Assembly: GCA_965248775.1 (NCBI GenBank)
Contig: OZ252150.1
Span: 4,340,001 to 4,404,000 of the forward strand
DNA: 64,000 nucleotides
Origin: JBHHUI01 sp965248775
GTDB taxonomy: Bacteria; Chloroflexota; Anaerolineae; Anaerolineales; JBHHUI01
Direction of reading: 5' to 3'
Every line of letters starts with the position of its first letter. The first letter of the stretch is position 1. Below the pieces are notes generated by a model. That model was not told the origin of the DNA. It was given only the letters and a program-made list of their open reading frames with translations, and ran no database searches. A program made the position numbers and the translations under genes. This document shows, piece after piece, positions 40,717 to 50,886 of the stretch.

Positions 40717-43245
40717 ATGCAACGTATAACGTCCCTGGCAGGCACGGCATTCCTGATCCTGATCCTTGTCATTGTGGGTTGGATAGGCTATCTCATCCGC
40801 TCTCCGATGCCATTGGTACACGGTAGAGTTGAGGTCGATGGGCTTGCGGGTTCTGTGGAAATTTATCGCGATGACTGGGGCGTACCGCATATCTATGCCG
40901 ATACCACCGAAGCGCTATTCTTTGCCCAGGGCTATGTCCATGCACAAGACCGATTTTGGCAGATGGAGTTCTGGCGGCGTCTCGGGTCCGGCCAGCTTTC
41001 TGAGATTTTTGGTGCGGCCACTCTGGGAACAGACCGCTTTATTCGTGTGCAGGGCTGGCACCGCATTGCTGCCCGGGAAGAAACTCTGCTGGACGAGGCT
41101 TCGCGTACGGTCCTGCAGTCTTATGCAGATGGCGTAAACGCGTACATCAACTCGCAACAGCGGCTCGGACTTGAGTTTGCGCTGCTTGGTCTGCAAGGTG
41201 TTAACTTCACGCTCGAGCCCTGGACGGTTGTCAATACACTCACTTGGGCCAAGGCCCAGGCCTGGGATTTGGGCGGTAACATGGACTCAGAGCTTGAACG
41301 TGTTGCCTTGCTGCAGCAGGTGGGTCTTGAACGCACGCAGGAATTGTTGCCCACCTATCCCGGAAAACATCCGCTCATCGTGCCAGACGGGCTGGTCTTC
41401 GAGCAACTCGACGTTATTGCCATGCGCAGCGAGGTGCTCGCACTTAAGACAACCCTCAACGCGGAAGGCGCAGGATTAGGCTCAAATAGCTGGGTTATTG
41501 CGGGTAACCTGACGGACACGGGTAAGCCCTATCTGGCGAACGATCCGCATCTGGGGATTCAGATGCCGTCTGTCTGGTATGAAATTGGCTTGCATTGCAA
41601 TGCGCTTTCGGCAGCCTGCCCGTACGACGTGACTGGGTTTTCCTTTGCCAGTTCACCGGGTGTCATCATCGGCCACAACAATCGTATTGCCTGGGGATTT
41701 ACCAATCTCGGCCCGGACGTGCAAGACCTATTTGTTGAGCGCTTCAATCCGGATAATCCCAACCAATATGAAGTAAACGGCCAATGGGTGGAGGCTGAAG
41801 TTGTGAACGAAGTCATCCGCCTGCGGGGGAAGATTAATGATCCCGAATTGCCCGCTGGCAACTATGACCCCGATAGTGGTTTCACGACAGTTGTGATCCC
41901 AGTGCGCATCACACGCCATGGCCCGATCATCAACGATATCAATTCGCAGGTGCGCGAACTTTCCGGCGAGATCAACGCGTTCGAAGTTCCCGAAAAATTT
42001 GGTGTTGCACTGCGCTGGACTGCCCTCGAACCAGGCTTTACTTTTCCAGCCATCTTGAAACTTAATCGTGCCCAGACCTGGGACGAATTCCGGGAAGCCT
42101 TACGTGATTTCAATGTGCCATCGCAAAACGTCGTCTATGCCGATGTGGATGGCAATATTGGTTACCAGGCCCCGGGCAATGTTCCGGTGCGCGCTAAAGG
42201 TGATGGCTTGCTGCCGGTGCCGGGCTGGACGGATGAATATGAATGGCTGGGTTATCTGGCGTTTGACGACTTGCCGCGCTCGTTCAACCCACCAGAGGGC
42301 TACATTGTCACGGCGAACAATGCCGTCGTCGGGCCGGACTTTCCGGTGCCAATCTCACTGGAATGGGATCCCGGTTATCGGGCGCAACGCATCGTGGATA
42401 TGATCCTCGCACAGCGCGGGCCTTTCTCCAAAGAGGTGATTGCCCAGATGCAGGGCGATAACTTTAACTTGCCGGCGCAGAATATCATCCCCTTCCTCTC
42501 TTCCATCTTCATTGAGGATGAGAACGCCCGCGCTGCCCGCGACATGTTATTTGAATGGGATTATCAACAATCGATGGGCTCGGCCGCCGCAGCACTCTAC
42601 AACATCTACTGGGCTGAATTGTTGGCCGCTACGTTTTACGATGAACTGCCACCCGAGCTGTGGCCCTCCATTGGTGGTGAAACGATGCTCGCAATGCAGG
42701 CTTTGCTGCTCCAGGAGGAGAACAGCTGGTGGGATGATGTTTCAACGCCCGACGTTGTCGAGACGCGCGACCACATTATTGAGCGCGCGTTTAATAGCAC
42801 CTATGGGCAGGCCTCTTCTCGTCTCGGAGGTGACAGTCAATCTTGGGAATGGGGAAACCTGCATACCGCCACTTTCCGTAACGCAACACTCGGAAGATCC
42901 GGTATTGCTCCCATCGAAGCGCTATTCAATCGCGGTCCGGTTCCAGTAGCGGGCGGGCAGGATATTGTCAACGCAACCGGCTGGCAGATTGCTGGCCCGG
43001 ATGAAGAAGACGATACCTACCAGGTAAATTGGCTGCCCTCCATGCGCATGATCGTTGACCTCGCCAATCTGAACGACTCGCTCACAATCCACACCACAGG
43101 CCAGTCCGGCCATCCCTTCCATCGGCATTATGCCGACATGGTGGATGCATGGCGGATGATCGAATATCATCCGCAACTCTGGAATCGGGATTCAATCGAA
43201 ACCGCCGCAGAAGCGCATATGACGCTCGTGCCAAGCGAAAATTAG
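40717..43245 (+). CDS. Penicillin acylase (penicillin amidase) family protein
   Basis: An 842-residue Ntn-hydrolase precursor. One N-terminal membrane helix (TAFLILILVIVGWIGYLI) serves as signal or anchor, then the alpha-chain region begins with EIYRDDWGVPHIYADTTEAL. The self-cleavage/nucleophile Ser is in LGSNSWVIAG at about residue 258, and FSFASSPGVIIGHNNRIAWG and GFTNLGPDVQDLF follow in the beta chain. Such enzymes hydrolyse amides such as acyl-homoserine lactones or beta-lactam side chains; the natural substrate is unknown. The ATG at 40717 has GGAGGAA 7 bases upstream. Confidence 0.93.
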   Translation: MQRITSLAGTAFLILILVIVGWIGYLIRSPMPLVHGRVEVDGLAGSVEIYRDDWGVPHIYADTTEALFFAQGYVHAQDRFWQMEFWRRLGSGQLSEIFGAATLGTDRFIRVQGWHRIAAREETLLDEASRTVLQSYADGVNAYINSQQRLGLEFALLGLQGVNFTLEPWTVVNTLTWAKAQAWDLGGNMDSELERVALLQQVGLERTQELLPTYPGKHPLIVPDGLVFEQLDVIAMRSEVLALKTTLNAEGAGLGSNSWVIAGNLTDTGKPYLANDPHLGIQMPSVWYEIGLHCNALSAACPYDVTGFSFASSPGVIIGHNNRIAWGFTNLGPDVQDLFVERFNPDNPNQYEVNGQWVEAEVVNEVIRLRGKINDPELPAGNYDPDSGFTTVVIPVRITRHGPIINDINSQVRELSGEINAFEVPEKFGVALRWTALEPGFTFPAILKLNRAQTWDEFREALRDFNVPSQNVVYADVDGNIGYQAPGNVPVRAKGDGLLPVPGWTDEYEWLGYLAFDDLPRSFNPPEGYIVTANNAVVGPDFPVPISLEWDPGYRAQRIVDMILAQRGPFSKEVIAQMQGDNFNLPAQNIIPFLSSIFIEDENARAARDMLFEWDYQQSMGSAAAALYNIYWAELLAATFYDELPPELWPSIGGETMLAMQALLLQEENSWWDDVSTPDVVETRDHIIERAFNSTYGQASSRLGGDSQSWEWGNLHTATFRNATLGRSGIAPIEALFNRGPVPVAGGQDIVNATGWQIAGPDEEDDTYQVNWLPSMRMIVDLANLNDSLTIHTTGQSGHPFHRHYADMVDAWRMIEYHPQLWNRDSIETAAEAHMTLVPSEN

Positions 43246-43284
43246 GATTTGGAATTGGGGGCAGGGAGGTTCCCTGCTGGTTGA

Positions 43285-43533
43285 TTACTGGACGGGGACG
43301 ATGCGTTGAGTGGCGAGTAGACAGAAACAGCCCAGCACAAAGACGTTCAGGAAGAGCATCAACGTTAACACAAAGCGCTGCAGCGCAGTCAGGCCGAAGA
43401 TAGGCATTTCGCGACTTGGGCGATCGTCGTCATCGAAGTCATCAAAGCCATCGTCGAACGCTGCTAAGGCTTCTTCATTATCATCATCGTCGTCAAATGG
43501 TGAGGCGCTACGTTCGCGCAAGTCGTCAAACAT
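43285..43533 (-). CDS. Small acidic single-pass membrane protein
   Basis: An 82-residue protein. The N-terminal half is highly acidic (SPFDDDDDNEEALAAFDDGF, DDFDDDDRPS), the C-terminal half has one membrane helix (FVLTLMLFLNVFVLGCFCLL). No family recognised. It starts 85 bp after the birA stop on the same strand. Confidence 0.6.
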   Translation of the reverse strand: MFDDLRERSASPFDDDDDNEEALAAFDDGFDDFDDDDRPSREMPIFGLTALQRFVLTLMLFLNVFVLGCFCLLATQRIVPVQ

Positions 43534-43617
43534 CGGGGCCTCCGGCCAAGCCGAACTGCTCTTTAATCGTGGCTAAGTTTACCTTGCGCTCTGAGGGGAT
43601 GCAAGTGCCGTTCCAGG

Positions 43618-44406
43618 TCAAGACAGAACACGTCTGATCTCGCCGGCTGAGATTGTGCGAGTTTCATCTTGATTCGTGCGCAGGAGCAATTGGCCGTGTG
43701 CGTTGACCTCGCGGATCGTTCCCTCAATTGACTCGTCTCCAAGTTGCACACAGACACGCTCTTCCCGCCATAAGAGTCTGTTATTCCATTGGGAACGAAT
43801 ATTTTCGCCGTCCGGTTCATCGGCAAGCCTAGCAAGATGATGTGCCAAAGCTTTGAGTAGTTCCGTTCGGTCGATAGAGGAGCCTGTCTGCGCTTCGAGT
43901 GTTGTTGCGGGATGGCGCAAGTCGATATCTGTCGGTGGGGCTCCATTCACATTGATCCCAATACCAAGCACAACCCACTCCACAATGCTGCGGCCGCTGA
44001 TCACAGTTTGACTTGCTTCCGGCAGTACTCCGCACACTTTATTACTAGCCAGCCAGACATCGTTCGGCCACTTTAGATGCGGGCGCAGGTTTGTTACGTC
44101 TTCGATAGCAAGTGCTGCAGCCAAGCCTCCGATCAGGGAGAGCAGGCCTGATTGTTCGGCTGCTATGTCGGTGTGGAGAACAAAAGAGGCGGCGAGGGCT
44201 GTGCCAGGCGGGGTTGACCAGCTGCGCGCTGCCCGTCCCCGCCCGGCAGTCTGTTCATCGGCGATAACAAGTGTGCCGCTGGGCGCACCGGCAATCGCGA
44301 GACGCCGCGCCTCATCGTTGGTGGAACCAATTGACTTGTAGAAATGAAGTGGCGTTCCGAGGGGCAAACCGGTCAACGCGTTGGCAATTGAAATTTTATT
44401 AAACAC
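43618..44406 (-). CDS. birA: Biotin-[acetyl-CoA-carboxylase] ligase (catalytic domain only)
   Basis: A 262-residue biotin protein ligase that joins biotin to the carboxyl-carrier protein via biotinyl-AMP. The biotinyl-AMP loop is TAGRGRAARSWSTPPGTALA; HLKWPNDVWL and KVCGVLPEA carry the active-site Lys region. The C-terminal SH3-like domain is around GDESIEGTIREVNAHGQLLL. The N-terminal DNA-binding domain of bifunctional BirA is absent, so it should not act as a repressor. Confidence 0.93.
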   Translation of the reverse strand: MFNKISIANALTGLPLGTPLHFYKSIGSTNDEARRLAIAGAPSGTLVIADEQTAGRGRAARSWSTPPGTALAASFVLHTDIAAEQSGLLSLIGGLAAALAIEDVTNLRPHLKWPNDVWLASNKVCGVLPEASQTVISGRSIVEWVVLGIGINVNGAPPTDIDLRHPATTLEAQTGSSIDRTELLKALAHHLARLADEPDGENIRSQWNNRLLWREERVCVQLGDESIEGTIREVNAHGQLLLRTNQDETRTISAGEIRRVLS

Positions 44407-44453
44407 GAGTGCATTGGAGAGCCACAGAGCAAAGTGTCAGAACAGCGCCCATT

Positions 44454-44822
44454 TCACGCTGCAAGTGCCCCAGGCTGAATGAGAATATCCGCTGGGATAC
44501 CCAAACCGGAATTGAGTCGGCGAATCATGTTCAGCGTCAATGGTCGTTTTCGGTTTAGCACTTCGGAAACACGCGCGCGAGTGCCAATGTATGGCTCAAG
44601 ATCCCGTCTTGTTAATCCCCGGCTTTCCATCCAATAGCCAATTGCTTCCACTGGATCAGGGAGCGGGATCGGGAAGTGATCGTCTTCATACGCTTCGACG
44701 AGTGTTGCGAGCACATCTAGCCGATCACCTGCGGGTGTACCGAGGCTAGCGTCGAAGAGCCGCTCGATCTCGGCGAGCGCCCACTCATAATCAGTCTTGT
44801 TCTTGATGGGTCGAATATTCAT
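44454..44822 (-). CDS. higA: HigA-type antitoxin (HTH domain)
   Basis: A 122-residue protein with an N-terminal helical extension (IKNKTDYEWALAEIERLFDA) and a Cro/C1-type helix-turn-helix (MESRGLTRRDLEPYIGTRAR, VSEVLNRKRPLTLNMIRRL). It neutralises the HigB toxin and represses the operon. It starts 14 bp after the higB stop; the toxin-first order is typical of higBA. An upstream in-frame ATG at 44840 overlaps higB. Confidence 0.9.
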   Translation of the reverse strand: MNIRPIKNKTDYEWALAEIERLFDASLGTPAGDRLDVLATLVEAYEDDHFPIPLPDPVEAIGYWMESRGLTRRDLEPYIGTRARVSEVLNRKRPLTLNMIRRLNSGLGIPADILIQPGALAA

Positions 44823-44836
44823 AGCTGCACCACAAT

Positions 44837-45130
44837 TCAAATAGATGTCACATCAATGCGGTCGTATTCCGAATGCGTGCCGACAAAGCGAATGTACACG
44901 ATCCCAAACTGATATTGGATTGCAACAACAAGCCGGTAGCGATTGCCTTTGATATTGAAGACGACACGATTGTCGGCGACGATACTGGCGTTGCGATATT
45001 CGCGTTTAATGGCTGTCGGCGAAGTCCAGTTGGCGCGCTTTGCATCGGCGTACCATGCTTGAAGGGCTTGCTGGGCATCAGCGTGGTTCTCCCAGAACTC
45101 TCGCAGGGCACGGCGTGAAATGACGCGCAT
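44837..45130 (-). CDS. higB: HigB-type mRNA interferase toxin
   Basis: A 97-residue RelE-superfamily toxin. The opening MRVISRRALREFWENHADAQ and the strand/loop segments DNRVVFNIKGNRYRLVVAI and YIRFVGTHSEYDRID are those of HigB, which cleaves mRNA on the ribosome. It is the first gene of the higBA pair, divergent from the HIT gene. Confidence 0.92.
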   Translation of the reverse strand: MRVISRRALREFWENHADAQQALQAWYADAKRANWTSPTAIKREYRNASIVADNRVVFNIKGNRYRLVVAIQYQFGIVYIRFVGTHSEYDRIDVTSI

Positions 45131-45189
45131 GCACTCATTCTACCGCGCTCCCGCGGCGGGAGCAATGCCCAATCTGATAAAATCTCCGC

Positions 45190-45681
45190 ATGGACCATCT
45201 CTGGACACCCTGGCGGAAAGCCTACTTGCGTGGTGAGACCGCTCCTCGGACCGGCTGCTTATTTTGTAGTGTCCTGAAGGAAGATGATGACGAGTCAAAT
45301 CTGGTAGTCCATCGCGGTGCGAGGGTGTTTGCTATGCTCAATCGCTATCCGTACAGCAATGGTCACCTGCTGCTCATTCCGAATGAACATGTCAGTTCCT
45401 TGGAAGAGGTCAGCTTGGATTCACTCACCGAATTGATGTCGTTGTCTCAGGCTACATTACGTGCACTCCGTGAAGCCTATGGCCCTGAAGGCTTCAACAT
45501 GGGTGTCAATATTGGCGCCGCCGCTGGAGCGGGCATCCCCGATCATGTACATGCCCATATCCTTCCGCGTTGGGTTGGCGATACAAATTTCATGACAACG
45601 GTCGCGCATACGCGCATCATCCCAGAAGACCTCAGCGTGACCTATGCGCGCATGCAGGAACTGCTGGCAAAATTTATCTGA
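45190..45681 (+). CDS. HIT-family hydrolase/phosphorylase
   Basis: A 163-residue histidine-triad protein. It has an N-terminal WTPWRKAYLRG with a Cys-x-x-Cys-like CLFCSVL, the core LNRYPYSNGHLLLIPNEHV, and the triad HVHAHILPRWVGDTNFM. Such proteins act on Ap4A or other nucleotide-phosphates. It is transcribed away from higBA. The 60 bp between them form the promoter region. Confidence 0.9.
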   Translation: MDHLWTPWRKAYLRGETAPRTGCLFCSVLKEDDDESNLVVHRGARVFAMLNRYPYSNGHLLLIPNEHVSSLEEVSLDSLTELMSLSQATLRALREAYGPEGFNMGVNIGAAAGAGIPDHVHAHILPRWVGDTNFMTTVAHTRIIPEDLSVTYARMQELLAKFI

Positions 45682-45788
45682 ATTGTTGCCGAGTATGATT
45701 TCAGCGCAACGCATGTATGTCACCGGCACCTATCGCTTCCATCTGCGAGATTGAGTATCGAGATCCCCTGGCGACGTTCTCATCCTTG

Positions 45789-45858
45789 AGATCTAGGAGA
45801 TTTTGCATTTTGTGCAGCACAAATGTGATGCAGTGTCACTGCCATTTTAAAGAGTCGT
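45789..45858 (+). repeat. Interspersed repeat, copy B
   Basis: Matches 9051-9132 from AGATCTAGGA to AAGAGTCGT, with the central hairpin loop deleted so that TTTGTGC and GCACAAA are adjacent. It lies 70 bp upstream of the broken kinase gene. Confidence 0.6.
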
Positions 45859-45928
45859 ATCTTGAAACGCTTTCGCCAGGCGTCACACAATTGCCCGTGC
45901 AGTCTATCTCCGATAAGATACCTTCATA

Positions 45929-46119
45929 ATGTCCCCGCAGAAAATTGGTCGCTACGAAATTAAGACGGAACTAGGTCGTGGAGGCATGGCAACCGTCTTC
46001 CTTGCCCACGACTCACGCTTTGAGCGCGACGTAGCATTGAAAGTGCTGTCGCCATTACGATCAATAATATCGGTTTCCGCGTTGCCCGTGGCACATCCCG
46101 TAAGGGCTTGATCGACTAA
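45929..46119 (+). pseudogene. Ser/Thr kinase-FGE sulfatase fusion gene reduced to its two ends
   Basis: It starts as a protein kinase: IGRYEIKTELGRGGMATVFL with the glycine loop, then VALKVLSP with the ATP-anchoring Lys. After about 46 codons the kinase sequence stops abruptly and, in another frame, the last ~20 residues of a formylglycine-generating-enzyme-like domain follow (INNIGFRVARGTSRKGLID). A large internal deletion is the simplest explanation, since kinase-FGE fusions are known in filamentous and Chloroflexota bacteria. Confidence 0.75.
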
Positions 46120-46530
46120 TCTGATTCTGCTTTACTAGGAGGACCTGCGCGGGCGCAGAAGTTCGAGTAGGTTTAGTCACGCGACGCGCTTTCCAACATC
46201 ATAAACATTTGACGGCGTAGAGCATCTCATGCCTACGTCGTTTTGATTCTCGCTGTCTTCGGCGGTCAGCGCTATGGACAATTGCTGTGTCACTTGGAAT
46301 TGATCGCGATGCTCTTGTATTAGGTCTTGCGCAGTTGAGCCAACAACGATTCATCTATACGTCATTCCGAGAGGCGTAGCCTTGAGGAATCCCTGGAATC
46401 GCCGATTAAGACCACTATCTCAGGGATCCATCCGCCTTCGGCGTTCGGAATGACACTCATGGGAATGCTACGATGACTTCTCAAACAACCTAAAAGGAAA
46501 CGAAATATAAAACGGGCGCTTGAGCAAGCG
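46120..46530. other. Gene-free stretch with one interspersed repeat
   Basis: No supported coding frame. It holds the palindromic repeat at 46361-46454. The rest shows nothing recognised. Confidence 0.5.
46361..46454. repeat. Palindromic interspersed repeat (GTCATTCCGA ends)
   Basis: Begins GTCATTCCGA and ends with its reverse complement TCGGAATGAC. Inside are GAGGAATCCCT and AGGGATCC, also in inverted order. Repeats with such ends are common between genes in many environmental bacteria. A shorter related start, GCGTCATTCCCGAG, occurs near 39115. Confidence 0.7.
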
Positions 46531-48586
46531 CTAGAGTTGTTCTCTAATAAGTGACAGTTTTCTGCCGAGAGCTTTGGCCTTCGCGACGTCTTCCTTGGTC
46601 GGTCGTTGCGGCCGATAAGCCGCGACATTCACGATTTCCGCCAATTCAGTCAACTCCGAAAGGCCGCACGCCTGCGCATGTTCGGACGGGGTATGCGAGA
46701 GGCGGCGCGCCGGATAGGCTTTGCGCTTCAGATGTCGTAACACATCCTGGTGGACGCGCAATATTTCGCGGCGGGAGGCCGTGTCCTTTAAGGCTCCGAA
46801 ATGGTGTTGGGTACGCGTGCGGCGATCGCGTAGCAGCAATAAAACACCCCAGACGAGCAGTCCGACCCCTCCGAGTATCAACAAGACTAATAGCGGCGCG
46901 CCTAGCGCCGCGAGCGCACTTTGCCCCACTTTGGCTACTTCGCCGAGCGAGATGCGTGGTAGATTGACATTCTCGAACATGCCGGAGAATACCCAGCGTC
47001 GCACGGGGCCGACGGCGGGATCCCCCTCCCATCCGGGTGTCGGATCGAAGGGAATCCAGCCATAACCTGAAAAGTAGACCTCCGCCCAGGCGTGCGCGTC
47101 GTTGGCGCGCACTTCGTAGTAGCCCGTGATGGAGTTATATGTGCCAGAGCCATAGCCCGCGACCAGGCGTGCAGGTATTCCCAACACGCGCAGCATCACC
47201 ACCAGGCTCGTGACATATTGCTCGCATACACCACGCCCGTCTACAAAGAGGAACTGGTCGCAAGTCTCAGAACCTGGCTGCTGCGGAGGCGGAAAATAAT
47301 CATAAGGATAATTTGTTTGGAGGTGTTCGCGAAGTGCCTCGGCTTTGTCGTAAGGATTGGCGGCGCCGGCCGTATCCGCCACCTGAAAGGCAAGGTCGCG
47401 CACGCGTCCGGAAATATTATCCGGCAATTGTAAGTAGCGCGCGCTGATGTCAGGGGGATAGATCGTGCCGATGGCGCGCAAGCGCTCGGGATCATAATCC
47501 GGACGTTGCGAGACGACGCTGTAAACCGTTCCGGACTGCAGCGGCCCACCCACGCGCAAGCCGCCGCCGTTGTCGATCACGATCTGGTTGGCCGGGAAGA
47601 AGAGCTGCACGGGCTGGTAGGCGGCGAAGACGAGGTTGGGTAAGGGGAGCGCGACCGATGAGGCGCAATTCGCCTTCCCCCGATTGTGACCAGCTGCGCC
47701 CGTCGTAGTAGTCATAGGTGTGGCTGCGCCAATAACTCCAGGCGGGGCTGCGCACATACATCACCACTTCGTCGGACAAGCCGCCTCTGTAACTCAGATC
47801 GAGGCGCGTTTCGAAGCCATAATAGTAGTCACTCGAGTCGTCCGACCATCCCCCGATTTGTAAGAGCGGTACCGCCGGGTTGATGATTTCCGACGCCGGG
47901 GCGCTGGGAATGGGCGCGTTGATGGCTACAGGCATCACGAGCGGCTGGCCGGCAAAGTGTGGTGTGACCAGAAAGACGAGCAAGGCAGCGGCAAACGACC
48001 CCAAACCAAATCGGGCCCACAAAGCGGGTCCAACAGTATCGAGTTGCAGTCGGCCGGCAGGGCGCAGAATACGGGACGCGTTTTGTAGTCCGGCCTCAGT
48101 TTCCGCGCGCCATAAGAAAGCCAGTAGAAAGCCAATGTAGGCGAGCAAAAACACACCAAAGAATACGTCACGGCTGAGCGTGGCGCCGACGTACAAATTG
48201 ATGAGGCCGAGCCCCATGCCGGAATACAGGTTGAGACGTGAGAAAAACTCGAAGCTGACGATGGCTAACACAAACAGCGCGAATTGCGCCTGGGGGAGTC
48301 TGAAACCAGCGAAGATACCCAGGAGCATATAACCAACGGCGAGGTGCAGCGCCGCAAAAACGGCTAGATGCACCCACACAAATGGTTTCGCACGCCAGCG
48401 GTAGGCGTAATACGAACCACCCGCAAGAATGCTGAGCGCCAACAGCGCATGCAACCACAATCCACCGCTATAAGCCAAGGCAAGTAGGCCGGCCGCCTGC
48501 GCACCGAATGCCAGCTTGCGAAGTTGTGCTGACTCTTCCGGCGGACGCTTCGAGCGTTTGATAAGTCGGTTAATCACGCCATTCAC
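46531..48586 (-). pseudogene. TgpA-like membrane transglutaminase, frameshifted
   Basis: Two overlapping frames make one protein. The first (from ATG 48586) has about seven membrane helices of the DUF3488 type and ends its meaningful sequence near SYWRSHTYDYYDGRSWSQSG. The second continues at about 47690 with VALPLPNLVFAAYQPVQLFF, the transglutaminase core (Cys in GRGVCEQYVTSLVVMLRVLG, His in NDAHAWAEVYFSGYGWIPFD), one more helix and a C-terminal tail to 46531. A single indel between ~47640 and 47700 separates them. It belongs to the MoxR-DUF58-TgpA unit. Real inactivation or a sequencing indel cannot be told apart here. Confidence 0.85.
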
Positions 48587-49487
48587 TCTTCACCTGCAAG
48601 AGAGCGTCCTCTATTCATACCGTTCAAGCGCCTCGACCCAATCAGTCTCCCAGCCAATTGTGCGTGTATCGACGCCGGCGGTGACCAGCGTATCAACCAA
48701 TTCATTGGCCTGCGTTTCGTAGCGTCCATTCATCGCCGGAAAATCGCTCGGAACGATAACCATTACAAGTAGACCAACCCCGGCATGCAACATGCCAACC
48801 AGGGGCGGCACGACCTCGACATCCGGCCAGGGCAGTATTACCGCTACCGTCGTCGCCGTGCGAAGCTGCGCAAGCACTGGTCCGAGTCGCGTGTCACCGG
48901 CCGCCTGGACGCGCGCCAGATATTGCATGAGTGCAAAGCGCGATAGTGCGCCACGCGGCGCGGGCCAGTCTTCACATTCGGTAACGATCTCGACCGGCAA
49001 TGCACGCCGCTGCGCGTAATCCCCCAAACTGGCGGCGATCTTTATCGCGCGTTCAAATGTTGTGTGCTTGCCCGTGCCCAGGTTCGCGCCATGCCGATGC
49101 AGGTCCAACACAATCATCAGGCCGGCCTGACTCTCGACTGCAAATTCCTTCGTCGCAAGTTCGCGCGTGCGGGCCACCGCCCGCCAGTGGATGTGACGGG
49201 GAGAGTCACCAATGCGAAAGGGACGCACGCCGATGACCTCCGAACCGAGGCCGGAGCGCGCGCGTGCGTGTGTCGGGATGGGCTGCTGCTCGAGCAGGCG
49301 TACACGGTCCAAAAGGCGCACCTCTGGATAAACCAGTGCCTGTGTAGCCGCATCTATCTCGCGGGTGCGGCGAAAGAAGCCAAACGGTGCGCGCGTCGAA
49401 ACCTGTACGGGCGGAAAAAAATAGGGTATGTGGATGAAAGTGTGTAAATGGCAAGTCTCTTGCAGCTAGAAATAGCAAGGAGACAAC

Positions 49488-50747
49488 ATGCCAACACAAA
49501 AAGCACGTACACAGGAAATCCTATCGAAACATGGGCCGGCAGTCGAACAACTACAGGCCGAACTGCTGAGCGCCGAAAGTGTCGATGACTTTTTCGGCAA
49601 AGATGGCATCTTCGCTAGGCTGTTCGGGCAGACACTAGAGAAGCTGATGGAAGCCGAGTTGAGCGAGCACTTAGGCTACGAGCGCTATCAAGCGCAAGGG
49701 CACAACTCAGGCAACAGCCGCAACGGGAGCCGCAAGCGTAAGCTAAAGACTTCGGGCGGCGAGACGGTGGTGAACGTACCGCGCGACCGCAACGCTACTT
49801 TCCAGCCCGAGATCCTGGAGCGCAATCGCACGCTGAGCAACGAGCTGGAAGAAAAGATCGTGTACCTGTATGCCAAGGGCACCTCCACGCGCGATATCGA
49901 AGCCACCATGCGTGACCTGTATGGGGTCCATGTTTCCGAAAGCCTGGTCAGCAAGGTCACCGATAAGATCTGGCCGGAAGTCGAAGCCTGGCAGAACCGA
50001 CCGCTGGCCGCAGTCTATCCACTCTTGTATCTGGATGCCCTATTCATCAAGCTGCGGCGTGACAATCAGGTTGCCAGCGTCCCGGTCTATGTGGTGCTGG
50101 GGGTGGACATGGACGGCCACAAGGACGTGCTCGGGCACTGGGTCGGGAATTCCACGGGCGAAAGCGCCAATTTCTGGCTTTCGGTACTCTCTGACTTGCA
50201 AACGCGCGGCGTGCAGGATATCCTCATCGCCGCAGTGGATGGTCTCAACGGCTTTTCAGAATCCATTGAGGCGCTTTTCCCGCAAACCATCGTCCAGCGT
50301 TGTATTGTGCATCAAATCCGGCATAGCCTGAAATATGTCACCTGGACCGACCGCAAAGACTTCACCCGCGACCTGCGTAAAGTCTACCAAGCCAGCACGC
50401 TCGAACGCGCTGCCGCTGCCCTGGACGAGCTCGAGCAGAACTGGAGCGAGAGCTATGCTATGGCCGTCAAGTCCTGGCGGGCCAACTGGGCCGAGCTAAG
50501 TGCTTTCTTCGATTTCCCGCGCGAGATCCGGCGCTTGATGTACACCACCAATGCCATCGAAGCTTACAATCGCCAACTGCGCAAAGTCACCAAGACCAAG
50601 GGCGCTTTGCCCTCCGAAAAGGCGGTCCGTAAATTGCTTTTCCTGGTCAGTCAAAATGCCAGTGCCAAATGGACCACGCCCATGCGCGATTGGGCCAAAA
50701 TCCTGAACCAGCTTGCTATCCGCTTTGAGGGGAGGTTTGAATTCTAA
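49488..50747 (+). CDS. IS256-family (mutator-type) transposase
   Basis: A 419-residue DDE transposase. EAELSEHLGYERYQ and NSRNGSRKRKLKTSGGE form the N-terminal region, followed by ELEEKIVYLYAKGTSTRDIE. Catalytic region: first Asp in LLYLDALFIKLRRD, second in IAAVDGLNGFSESIEALFPQ, then QRCIVHQIRHSLKYVTW, and Glu in YTTNAIEAYNRQLRK. It appears complete, with a ribosome-binding AAGGAG just upstream. Confidence 0.96.
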   Translation: MPTQKARTQEILSKHGPAVEQLQAELLSAESVDDFFGKDGIFARLFGQTLEKLMEAELSEHLGYERYQAQGHNSGNSRNGSRKRKLKTSGGETVVNVPRDRNATFQPEILERNRTLSNELEEKIVYLYAKGTSTRDIEATMRDLYGVHVSESLVSKVTDKIWPEVEAWQNRPLAAVYPLLYLDALFIKLRRDNQVASVPVYVVLGVDMDGHKDVLGHWVGNSTGESANFWLSVLSDLQTRGVQDILIAAVDGLNGFSESIEALFPQTIVQRCIVHQIRHSLKYVTWTDRKDFTRDLRKVYQASTLERAAAALDELEQNWSESYAMAVKSWRANWAELSAFFDFPREIRRLMYTTNAIEAYNRQLRKVTKTKGALPSEKAVRKLLFLVSQNASAKWTTPMRDWAKILNQLAIRFEGRFEF

Positions 50748-50754
50748 ATGCCAA

Positions 50755-50886
50755 CAAACAGGCGTTGTCCCAGCCTAATCGCTGGTTTGTGGCTGTCAAG
50801 GGCGCTACTCCAATTCAGCTCGATTTGCTCTGAACCCCTTGACAGCCCCTGCGCTCAGCGATTGCTGGACAACCAGCGCCTGTTTG
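50755..50886. repeat. Long imperfect hairpin inside the IS256 element
   Basis: CAAACAGGCG...CCCAGC..AATCGCTG pairs with CAGCGATTGCTGG..GCGCCTGTTTG, and an inner stem GGCTGTCAAGGG pairs with CCCCTTGACAGCC, giving about 40 bp of stem over 132 bp. It directly follows the transposase stop codon. Confidence 0.7.

Noticed and set aside
40425..40772. 115-residue minus-strand frame upstream of penicillin acylase
   Set aside because: It overlaps the start of the acylase gene in antisense and shows no protein-like pattern.
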